Assembly: GCA_003521815.1 (NCBI GenBank)
Contig: DPHE01000063.1
Location: 48,549 to 85,326 of the forward strand
Source of the DNA: Colwellia sp.
GTDB taxonomy: Bacteria > Pseudomonadota > Gammaproteobacteria > Enterobacterales > Alteromonadaceae
Direction: 5' to 3'
DNA: 36,778 bases
Shown here: positions 1 through 7,100 of the stretch, piece by piece
Position numbering within the stretch: position 1 is the first letter of the stretch
Layout of the letters: every line of letters starts with the position of its first letter
Position numbers and translations under genes: made by a program
Notes under the pieces: model-generated
Seen by the model: the letters and a program-made list of their open reading frames with translations, nothing else
Database searches by the model: none
What the model was told of the DNA's origin: nothing

Positions 1-60
1 ACGCGAGTCAATGAGTACTTATGGCGATGAAATAGTGACACCTGATGACAAAATAATTAT

Positions 61-1230
61 CTACTCGCCTTCAAGGCCTCTGACTGGTTTAAGTTGTTCC
101 CACTCGTGGCAAGATGGACAAGACCAATAATGAGTAGAGCTGTTAAAACCACAATTACGACAATTATATCTATGCTTAACTTTTAAATATTCGCTAATTA
201 ATTCTTTGATCAAATCTAGACTCGAATTATTAACCAAATCATCTGATTGTTGCATTTGCATTTTAACAAAATGTTTGAAGCCTCGTATTGTCGGACGACG
301 TTTAAGTGCTGACAACATAAACTCTTTCGCTTTTTTATGTCCATGTTTATCTTCGACATGGGTTAAATAAGAAATTAATGCACTTGAACTGGCTGTTTCG
401 TCATATACTTTTTTAATAAAGCGAAAAAAGTCGTCTGTGGCATCAAGATCTAAATAACATTTATGCATTTGTTCAATAACATCAGGAAAAAATTCTTTAT
501 CTTGTTGATAGATATCTTGATAACACTTGCATGCTAATTCACATTGCTGATGATTCTCATAAATTTTCGCCATTAACCAGTTGGCTCGACAAGAGTTTCG
601 ATCTAATAATAGTGCTTCCTCTAGCAACTCTATTACTTCAATAAAGTTATCTTGCTCAAATGCACTGGTTGCTTGTTCACAATAAAAATTAGCCAACGTG
701 TGTAATAAACGCTTATCATTTAATTTTACGACTAATTTTTTGTGGGTAATACCTTGCTGCCAATCTTTAGTTGATTGAAATATTTGCAACAAGTAGGTTA
801 ATGATTTCAGACCATAATCTTTAGATTTCAATAGTTTTGTAAACATTTTTTCTGCGCGATCGTATAACCCGGCACTTAAAAAATCTTTACCTAATTCAAA
901 CACTGCTTGTTGCTTATCTTTAGTAGGTAAGTTGCCATGGCGAACTAAATGTTCATGGACTTTTAAAGCTCTATCTAATTCACCGCGTTTACGAAAAAGG
1001 TTAGCCATGGCAAAATGTGCTTCTACACTATCATCTTCCACTTTTAAGGCTTCTAAAAGTGAATCAATCGCTTTATCTTTTTGGTTTGACAATAAATAAT
1101 TCAAACCTGTAGAATATTTGATAGATAAATCTTGCTTAATAGCGTGATCTTTTTGTTTTATGCTATTTCGCCCCACAAACCAACCATAGGCCATAGCAAC
1201 GGGGAGTAATAAAAATAGTAGTTCAATCAT
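61..1230 (-). CDS. lapB: LapB (YciM), lipopolysaccharide assembly protein B
   Basis: Inner-membrane-anchored TPR protein that in E. coli works with FtsH to control LpxC turnover and so LPS synthesis. The 389 residues match the E. coli length. Residues 1-20 form one membrane anchor, followed by helical TPR-type repeats (clear from about residue 38 through 300), then a C-terminal rubredoxin-like zinc knuckle with Cys357, Cys360, Cys371 and Cys374, the same numbers as in E. coli. It starts 14 bp after the lapA stop, so the two genes are almost certainly one transcript. The TAG stop lies 60 bp from the window edge; nothing codes clearly in that edge piece. Identification is secure from motif and gene order. 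Confidence 0.96.
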   Translation of the reverse strand: MIELLFLLLPVAMAYGWFVGRNSIKQKDHAIKQDLSIKYSTGLNYLLSNQKDKAIDSLLEALKVEDDSVEAHFAMANLFRKRGELDRALKVHEHLVRHGNLPTKDKQQAVFELGKDFLSAGLYDRAEKMFTKLLKSKDYGLKSLTYLLQIFQSTKDWQQGITHKKLVVKLNDKRLLHTLANFYCEQATSAFEQDNFIEVIELLEEALLLDRNSCRANWLMAKIYENHQQCELACKCYQDIYQQDKEFFPDVIEQMHKCYLDLDATDDFFRFIKKVYDETASSSALISYLTHVEDKHGHKKAKEFMLSALKRRPTIRGFKHFVKMQMQQSDDLVNNSSLDLIKELISEYLKVKHRYNCRNCGFNSSTHYWSCPSCHEWEQLKPVRGLEGE

Positions 1231-1244
1231 GTTGTTAGTAATTT

Positions 1245-1490
1245 TCAGATTTCTGTTGAACGTTTTTTCGCGAAAGACTTTTTACCTTTACGTATCAAGC
1301 GCCACAGCAAGGTAGCTAACAGACCAAGGCCAAAACCAATCGTAGTGAATAAACTAACGGCTGCCGCGATAGATAGTTCAACTCTTGCAGCTAAATAATT
1401 TAATGATATTATTTGTTCATTTTGACTACCAAAAACAAAAGCAATTGCGAGTAAAATTAAAACCAAGAAAAAAGTAAAGTATATGCGCAC
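1245..1490 (-). CDS. lapA: LapA-like small inner-membrane protein (YciS family)
   Basis: Partner of LapB in LPS assembly control. It is 81 residues long with two hydrophobic segments (about residues 4-22 and 41-65) separated by a short polar stretch containing SQNEQ, and a basic tail (RKGKKSFAKKR). E. coli LapA is about 20 residues longer, mainly at the C-terminus. It lies directly upstream of lapB on the same strand, as in other gammaproteobacteria. The family assignment rests on size, topology and position; the sequence itself is short and not strongly diagnostic. Confidence 0.9.
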   Translation of the reverse strand: MRIYFTFFLVLILLAIAFVFGSQNEQIISLNYLAARVELSIAAAVSLFTTIGFGLGLLATLLWRLIRKGKKSFAKKRSTEI

Positions 1491-1514
1491 GTGAGAACCT
1501 ACTTAATAATGTTA

Positions 1515-1548
1515 AATAAAAAAAACGGCATACCAAGGTATGCCGTTT
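1515..1548 (-). terminator. Rho-independent terminator after ihfB
   Basis: Perfect inverted repeat, AAACGGCATACC at 1523-1534 and its complement at 1537-1548. Read on the minus strand the stem is followed by a run of T (complement of the A-run ending at 1525). It sits between the ihfB stop and the lapA start, so lapAB probably has its own promoter or depends on read-through. Confidence 0.85.
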
Positions 1549-1609
1549 ATTATCTAATCTTTTTTATTGCTTTGCAATTACTTAAGTTGTTTCTCATTAT
1601 TAGAGAATA

Positions 1610-1897
1610 CTAAGCAACAGAAAGATTAACTCTTTCTCGCAATTCTTTACCCGGTTTAAAGTGAGGTACGTATTTACCCGTCAACTCAACTGATTTACCA
1701 GTTTTAGGGTTTCTACCAACTCTAGGAGCACGATAATGTAATGAAAAACTACCAAAGCCTCTAATTTCTATGCGGTCACCTTTTGATAAAGATTGCGCCA
1801 TTAATTCTAAGATTTCTTTAATCGATTGTTCTACATCTTTGGCAGATAAATGGCTTAATTTATCTGCTAACTTTTCAATGAGTTCTGATTTGGTCAT
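1610..1897 (-). CDS. ihfB: Integration host factor beta subunit
   Basis: DNA-bending nucleoid protein; forms the IHF heterodimer with IhfA (not in this window). The 95-residue HU/IHF fold is complete: N-terminal helices, the IEIRGFGSF beta strand, and the arm with RNPKTG, whose Pro64 is the residue that intercalates into DNA. The ATG is preceded by a strong GGAGGG at good spacing, which fixes the start. It follows rpsA as in E. coli and has hairpin terminators on both sides, so it can be made as an independent short transcript. Confidence 0.97.
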   Translation of the reverse strand: MTKSELIEKLADKLSHLSAKDVEQSIKEILELMAQSLSKGDRIEIRGFGSFSLHYRAPRVGRNPKTGKSVELTGKYVPHFKPGKELRERVNLSVA

Positions 1898-1946
1898 GTG
1901 ACCCTCCAGTATTCATCTAGCTTCGCGCTAATGAAGTTAATATAAG

Positions 1947-1971
1947 AAGAGAGGTTAAAATAACCTCTCTT
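1947..1971 (-). terminator. Probable terminator after rpsA
   Basis: Perfect 11-bp stem (AAGAGAGGTTA at 1947-1957, complement at 1961-1971) with a 3-nt loop, between the rpsA stop and the ihfB start. Only a poor T-run follows it on the minus strand, so termination may be partial and allow rpsA-ihfB read-through. Confidence 0.6.
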
Positions 1972-2049
1972 CCCCTGATCTCTTCTTTACTTTTCCTAAT
2001 TAGTTAGTCTAAGTATAAAGAGTGTAAACTAACAACTTATTATAAGTGA

Positions 2050-3711
2050 CTAGTTTTTAGCGTTTTTAAACGCTGCTGCCATTGCACTTAAACCAGTTTC
2101 TTCAACTTGGTTTAAACTGTCCATAGCTTCACGTTCCTCAGCTTGGTCTTTCGCTTTGATAGATAAGCTTATAGTACGGTTCTTACGATCCACACCCATA
2201 AACTTAGCTTCAACGTCGTCACCAACTTTCAATACTGCAGATGCATCTTCGATACGGTCTACAGAAATATCGCTAACACGTAAATAACCTTCAACGCCTT
2301 CAATTAACTGGATAGTTGCGCCTTTAGCATCAACTTCAGTTACCTTACCGTTAACAATAGCACCTTTTTTCTTATCTGCAAGGTACATATTAAACGGGTC
2401 GTCTTCAGCTTGTTTAACGCCTAACGAGATACGCTCACGTTCTGGATCAACTTGAAGTACGATTGCGTCGATTTCATCACCTTTCTTATAATCACGAACA
2501 GCTTCTTCACCGCCAGCCCATGAAATATCAGATAAGTGAACTAAACCATCAATGCCGCCGTCAAGACCGATAAAGATACCAAAGTCAGTGATTGACTTGA
2601 TTTTACCAGATACTTTGTCGCCTTTGTTGAAGTTTTTAGCAAACTCTTCCCAAGGGTTAGCAATACACTGTTTAAGACCTAGAGAAATACGACGACGTTC
2701 TTCGTCAATTTCTAATACTAGTACTTCAACAGTATCACCTAAGCTAACAACTTTAGATGGGTGGATATTTTTGTTAGTCCAATCCATTTCAGAAACGTGA
2801 ACTAAACCTTCAACGCCTTCTTGGATTTCAACGAAACAACCGTAATCAGTTAAGTTAGTTACGCGACCTGAAAGTTTAGAACCTTCAGGGTAACGGTTAG
2901 CAATTGCTACCCATGGATCTTCGCCTAACTGCTTCATACCTAGAGATACACGAGTACGCTCACGGTCGAATTTTAATACTTTAACTTGGATTTCATCGCC
3001 AACATTTACGATTTCACTTGGGTGCTTAACACGTTTCCAAGCCATATCTGTGATATGTAATAAACCATCAATGCCGCCTAAGTCAACGAACGCACCGTAA
3101 TCAGTAAGGTTCTTAACGATACCTTTAACTTCTTGGCCTTCCGCTAGTGACTCTAGTAATTCATCACGTTCTGCACTGCCTTCAGCTTCTATAACAGCAC
3201 GACGTGAAACAACTACGTTATTACGCTTTTGATCAAGCTTAATAACTTTAAATTCTAAAGGTTTGCCTTCAAGGTGAGCAGTGTCACGTACTGGACGTAC
3301 ATCTACTAATGAACCTGGTAAGAAAGCACGGATATCGCTAACTTCAACAGTGAAACCACCTTTAACTTTACCGTTGATAACACCGATAACAGTTTCTTTT
3401 TCTTCATATGCTTTTTCAAGCACTTGCCACGCTTCATGACGTTTAGCGTCATCACGAGAAAGAACAGTTTCACCGAAACCATCATCTGTCGCTTTAAGCG
3501 ATACGTCAACTTGATCGCCAACAACAACTTCTACTTCACCAGTAGCGTTTTTGAATTGATCAATTGAGATAACACTCTCAGATTTAAGGCCAGCATCAAC
3601 AATAACATTGTCTTTATTAACGGCAACGATAGTGCCTTTAATAATTGAACCAGGGCGTGTTTCTATTTCTTTTAAACTTTCTTCGAAAAGTTGCGCAAAA
3701 TTTTCCATCAT
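2050..3711 (-). CDS. rpsA: 30S ribosomal protein S1
   Basis: RNA-binding ribosomal protein needed for translation initiation on most mRNAs. The 553 residues (E. coli 557) contain six S1 OB-fold repeats beginning near residues 21, 105, 192, 277, 364 and 451. Repeats 3-5 carry the typical TDYGAFVDL, TDYGCFVEI and TDFGIFIGL cores, while repeats 1, 2 and 6 are more diverged, as is usual for S1. The N-terminus FAQLFEESLKEIETRPGS is the ribosome-docking segment. Two adjacent ATG codons (3709-3711 and 3706-3708) could serve as start; no good Shine-Dalgarno is present, which is characteristic of rpsA. It lies downstream of cmk, the standard arrangement. Confidence 0.98.
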   Translation of the reverse strand: MMENFAQLFEESLKEIETRPGSIIKGTIVAVNKDNVIVDAGLKSESVISIDQFKNATGEVEVVVGDQVDVSLKATDDGFGETVLSRDDAKRHEAWQVLEKAYEEKETVIGVINGKVKGGFTVEVSDIRAFLPGSLVDVRPVRDTAHLEGKPLEFKVIKLDQKRNNVVVSRRAVIEAEGSAERDELLESLAEGQEVKGIVKNLTDYGAFVDLGGIDGLLHITDMAWKRVKHPSEIVNVGDEIQVKVLKFDRERTRVSLGMKQLGEDPWVAIANRYPEGSKLSGRVTNLTDYGCFVEIQEGVEGLVHVSEMDWTNKNIHPSKVVSLGDTVEVLVLEIDEERRRISLGLKQCIANPWEEFAKNFNKGDKVSGKIKSITDFGIFIGLDGGIDGLVHLSDISWAGGEEAVRDYKKGDEIDAIVLQVDPERERISLGVKQAEDDPFNMYLADKKKGAIVNGKVTEVDAKGATIQLIEGVEGYLRVSDISVDRIEDASAVLKVGDDVEAKFMGVDRKNRTISLSIKAKDQAEEREAMDSLNQVEETGLSAMAAAFKNAKN

Positions 3712-3838
3712 AACTTATTTATAACTCAGTTATTAATCCAGTCGACTTCATGTCTCATGGGGTTATTAAATTAGCTTCGGTACATCCTTGACGTAAGCTT
3801 AGTTAATTTTATTTTTTAAACATTAAAAAATAAAAGGT
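3712..3838 (-). promoter_or_regulatory. rpsA leader, possible S1 autoregulatory structure
   Basis: The 127-bp cmk-rpsA spacer has no good Shine-Dalgarno. On the minus strand it can form weak hairpins: an AGCUU/AAGCU stem enclosing a segment with a GGA, and a CAUG-AGA-CAUG hairpin closer to the start. E. coli rpsA has a structured SD-poor leader through which S1 represses its own translation. The similarity here is of kind, not of sequence; folding was judged by eye only. Confidence 0.35.
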
Positions 3839-4519
3839 TTATGTTAATTTTCCATTCGCAAATGAAAGGACTTTATTAACGACTTCCTGTATGGAAGTGT
3901 CCGTAGAGTCAATGATTAACGCTCCTTCTGCAGGAACAAGCGGGGCAACTTCTCGGTTGCTATCTCGCTCATCTCGTTGACGTATGTCATCCAAAAGGCG
4001 CCCGATTTTAACATCAAAGCCTTTCTCTTTCAACTGATTAAATCGTCTCTGTGCACGTTCTTCAGCACTTGCTGTTAAAAACACCTTTACGGGCGCATTT
4101 GAAAACACAACGGTTCCCATATCTCGTCCATCAGCAACTAACCCTGGTGTAACGCAGAAAGCACGTTGACGACGTAATAAAGCTTCACGTACTCGAGGAA
4201 ATGCGGCAACTTTAGATGCTATCGTACCTATATCTTCACTGCGAATGATATTAGTGACATTTTCACCTTCTAAAATGACTTTCCCTTCACCTTGGCTACT
4301 GATTTCAAATTGCACATCTAAATGTGCCGCCATAGGAATTAGTGGCTCTTCATCATCAAGACTAACATGATGATGTTGAGTTGCCACGGCAAGTACACGG
4401 TAAATAGCACCACTATCAAGTAAGTGCCAACCTAGTTGTTCAGCTACAAGTCTGGCAACTGTCCCTTTGCCTGCCCCGCTTGGGCCATCAATTGTAATTA
4501 CGGGGATTTGTTCATTCAT
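3839..4519 (-). CDS. cmk: Cytidylate kinase
   Basis: Phosphorylates CMP and dCMP with ATP in pyrimidine nucleotide salvage and recycling. The 226 residues (E. coli 227) begin with a P-loop, GPSGAGKGT at residues 12-20. Further along are the LLDSGAIYR nucleotide-binding segment, VADGRDMGTVVF, and the lid region RQRDERDSNREVAPL. It is upstream of rpsA on the same strand, as in most gammaproteobacteria. The 135-bp gap to aroA suggests a separate promoter may lie there, but none stood out by eye. Confidence 0.97.
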   Translation of the reverse strand: MNEQIPVITIDGPSGAGKGTVARLVAEQLGWHLLDSGAIYRVLAVATQHHHVSLDDEEPLIPMAAHLDVQFEISSQGEGKVILEGENVTNIIRSEDIGTIASKVAAFPRVREALLRRQRAFCVTPGLVADGRDMGTVVFSNAPVKVFLTASAEERAQRRFNQLKEKGFDVKIGRLLDDIRQRDERDSNREVAPLVPAEGALIIDSTDTSIQEVVNKVLSFANGKLT

Positions 4520-4654
4520 ATGATTTCCTTGTTTTCTATGCGTACAATCATTATAGTTGATTTATCGTTGATAATGACTTACCTAGGATAAAAGTGCGCG
4601 CATTATACGGGATTTATATCTCAAAATCGCCTAAAAAGTCACTCTCTTACATAT

Positions 4655-5935
4655 TTAGCAAGACACTTGCGCTAACTTATCAAAATAATCAGGAAATGTT
4701 TTCGCCGTACATTTAGGATCATTTATAGTGACAGGTGTATTACTCAAAGCAACAAGAGAAAAACACATGGCAACTCGATGATCGTTGTATGTATCAATCT
4801 CAGCATGTTTCAATGATTTTGGCGGAGTAATCGAAATATAATCTTCGCCTTCTTCAACTTCTGCCCCAACCTTTCTGAGTTCTGTTGCCATAGCAGTTAA
4901 TCTATCAGTTTCTTTTACTCGCCAGTTATAGATATTTCGGATAGTAGTTGTTCCTTGAGCAAAAAGTGCAGTTGTCGCTATAGTCATCGCAGCATCTGGT
5001 ATATGATTCATGTCCATATCAACCGCAGTAAGGGGTTTACCTACAACAGTGATTGACTCATCACCCCAAATAACTTCTGCGCCCATTTCCTCAAGAACAT
5101 CCGCAAAATGTTTGTCACCTTGAACACTTAATTTCCCAACACCATGTACTGTGATTTCTCCCCCTTTAATCGCTCCAGCGGCCAAAAAGTATGAAGCTGA
5201 AGAAGCATCACCTTCCACCATATACTTTTCAACAGATTGGTAGGATTGGTTACCTAAAACAGTGAAAGATTGATAGTCATTATTTTGTACGTTAACACCA
5301 AATCTTTGCATAATATCAAGCGTAATATCAATATATGGCTTAGAGACTAATTCACCATCAATTTCTATATTAGTATCTGTTTTTAATAAAGGTGCTATCA
5401 TTAATATTGCAGTTAAAAACTGGCTAGAAATAGACCCATCTATGGTCACCGTACTACCTTGTAAGGATTTACCTTTTATTTTTACCGGTGGATAATCTTG
5501 GTTTTCCAAGTATTCGATATTGGCATTAAGCTGTGTTAACGCGTTTACCAAGTGACCTATTGGCCTTTCTTTCATTCTTGGTTCACCGGTTAAGATAAAC
5601 GCTCCTTCACTCGCAGCAAGTGCAGCACATAAAGGACGCATTGCGGTCCCCGCGTTACCAAGAAATAACTCTACTGGTTCATTTACGTTGAAAAAGCCAT
5701 TATTTCCGATGACAGTACACTCGGTACCACAATCGCTCAAGGTATATTCAATTCCAATACTTGTTAACGCATTTAACATATAATTTATGTCATCACTAAC
5801 GAGTAAATTTGTAATTTTCGTTACGCCATTAGCTAACGCGGCAATTAACAATGCGCGATTAGATAAGCTTTTTGATCCCGGTAAAAAAACCTCACCATTA
5901 ATTTTATCTATTGGATTTAATGTTAACTGTTCCAT
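4655..5935 (-). CDS. aroA: 3-phosphoshikimate 1-carboxyvinyltransferase (EPSP synthase)
   Basis: Sixth step of the shikimate pathway: joins PEP to shikimate-3-phosphate. Starting at ATG 5935 gives 426 residues (E. coli 427), beginning MEQLTLNPID. The frame stays open upstream to 6034, but that extension lies within serC and matches nothing in the family. Substrate-binding GSKSLSNR includes Lys22. The PEP loop LFLGNAGTAMRP carries Gly96 and Pro101, the class I, glyphosate-sensitive state. KETDRL and the C-terminal DHRVAM motif are present. The start lies one base after the serC stop, so translation is probably coupled. Confidence 0.97.
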   Translation of the reverse strand: MEQLTLNPIDKINGEVFLPGSKSLSNRALLIAALANGVTKITNLLVSDDINYMLNALTSIGIEYTLSDCGTECTVIGNNGFFNVNEPVELFLGNAGTAMRPLCAALAASEGAFILTGEPRMKERPIGHLVNALTQLNANIEYLENQDYPPVKIKGKSLQGSTVTIDGSISSQFLTAILMIAPLLKTDTNIEIDGELVSKPYIDITLDIMQRFGVNVQNNDYQSFTVLGNQSYQSVEKYMVEGDASSASYFLAAGAIKGGEITVHGVGKLSVQGDKHFADVLEEMGAEVIWGDESITVVGKPLTAVDMDMNHIPDAAMTIATTALFAQGTTTIRNIYNWRVKETDRLTAMATELRKVGAEVEEGEDYISITPPKSLKHAEIDTYNDHRVAMCFSLVALSNTPVTINDPKCTAKTFPDYFDKLAQVSC

Positions 5936-5936
5936 A

Positions 5937-7025
5937 CTATCTATTTCCTTTTTCAAATTTTTGCATGAAACTAACAAGTGCTTGTACACCTTCAATTGGC
6001 ATAGCATTATAGATACTTGCACGCATACCACCAACGATTCGATGGCCTTTTAGTGCCATTAAGCCCTGTTGTTCTGCTTGTGCGACAAACTTTTCATTTA
6101 AGCTTTCATCGTTAAGCCAAAATGGAATGTTCATTTTACTGCGATATTGTGTATCAATAGTATTGTTATAAAAGTTACTACCATCGATAACCTGATAGAG
6201 TAATTCAGCTTTTGCTTGGTTTACTTTAGTAATAGCTTTAACACCACCAAGTTCTTTAAGCCATTGAAAAACTAAACCTGCTAAATACCAAGCATAAGTA
6301 GGTGGTGTGTTATACATAGAGTCATTATCAGCTGATGTTTGGTAATTCATAATGCAAGGTGTTGCCCGTTGAGCATTACCAAGCAAATCTTCACGAACAA
6401 TAACGAGTGTTAAACCAGACGGGCCAATGTTTTTTTGTGCGCCTGCGTAAATAAGGCCAAATTTAGTCACATCTATTTCATGAGATAAAATAGTCGATGA
6501 CATATCCGCAACTAACGGGACTCCGTTAGTTTCTGGTATATAATTAATTTCAATACCATCAACCGTTTCATTTGGACAATAATGAACGTACGCAGCATCA
6601 CTATTTAATGCCCATTTAGCATTAGGTATAAGACTAGTTTCACCGTCATCATGATCTTCTCGAATATTAATAACGTTAATAGTGCCGAAGTTTTTAGCTT
6701 CAATAGCGGCGGCTTTTGACCACGAGCCATTAACAATGTAGTCAGCTGATTTACCTTGAGGTAATAAGTTTAGCGGGACAGCAGAAAACTGACCTCGACC
6801 ACCACCATGACAAAATAATACTTTATAATTATCAGGAATGGCCATTAACTCGCGTAAGTCTGCCTCTGCTTGGAATGCCATTTTCATATAGATGTTACTG
6901 CGGTGACTCAATTCCATCACAGAACTACCCGTGTCATTCCAATTAATATACTCAGCTTGTGCTTTGCTCATTACTGCTGTTGGTAACATTGCAGGCCCGG
7001 CACAAAAATTAAAAACTTTTGACAT
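5937..7025 (-). CDS. serC: Phosphoserine aminotransferase
   Basis: PLP-dependent transaminase making phosphoserine in serine synthesis and acting in pyridoxal phosphate synthesis. The 362 residues equal the E. coli enzyme. The N-terminus FNFCAGPAMLP and the FCHGGGRGQF phosphate-binding loop are typical, and the PLP lysine is Lys198 in YAGAQKNIGPSG. The C-terminal GGMRASIYNAMP is the usual family ending. The stop is separated from the aroA ATG by one base, so serC-aroA is a two-gene unit as in E. coli. A terminator upstream isolates it from gyrA. Confidence 0.98.
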   Translation of the reverse strand: MSKVFNFCAGPAMLPTAVMSKAQAEYINWNDTGSSVMELSHRSNIYMKMAFQAEADLRELMAIPDNYKVLFCHGGGRGQFSAVPLNLLPQGKSADYIVNGSWSKAAAIEAKNFGTINVINIREDHDDGETSLIPNAKWALNSDAAYVHYCPNETVDGIEINYIPETNGVPLVADMSSTILSHEIDVTKFGLIYAGAQKNIGPSGLTLVIVREDLLGNAQRATPCIMNYQTSADNDSMYNTPPTYAWYLAGLVFQWLKELGGVKAITKVNQAKAELLYQVIDGSNFYNNTIDTQYRSKMNIPFWLNDESLNEKFVAQAEQQGLMALKGHRIVGGMRASIYNAMPIEGVQALVSFMQKFEKGNR

Positions 7026-7055
7026 TTTCTTATTCTCAAATAAATTTAAAGTAAT

Positions 7056-7080
7056 AAAAAAGGCGGTGATTAGCCGCCCC
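7056..7080 (-). terminator. Rho-independent terminator after gyrA
   Basis: GGCGG at 7062-7066 pairs with CCGCC at 7074-7078. On the minus strand the stem is followed by six T (complement of A 7056-7061). It lies between the gyrA stop and the serC start and should end the gyrA message. Confidence 0.85.
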
Positions 7081-7100
7081 TCTTTTATTGTTAACGACGT

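Noticed and set aside
5936..6034. N-terminal extension of aroA to 459 residues
   Set aside because: The extra 33 codons overlap serC in another frame, match no EPSP synthase N-terminus, and the internal ATG at 5935 gives the family length right after the serC stop.
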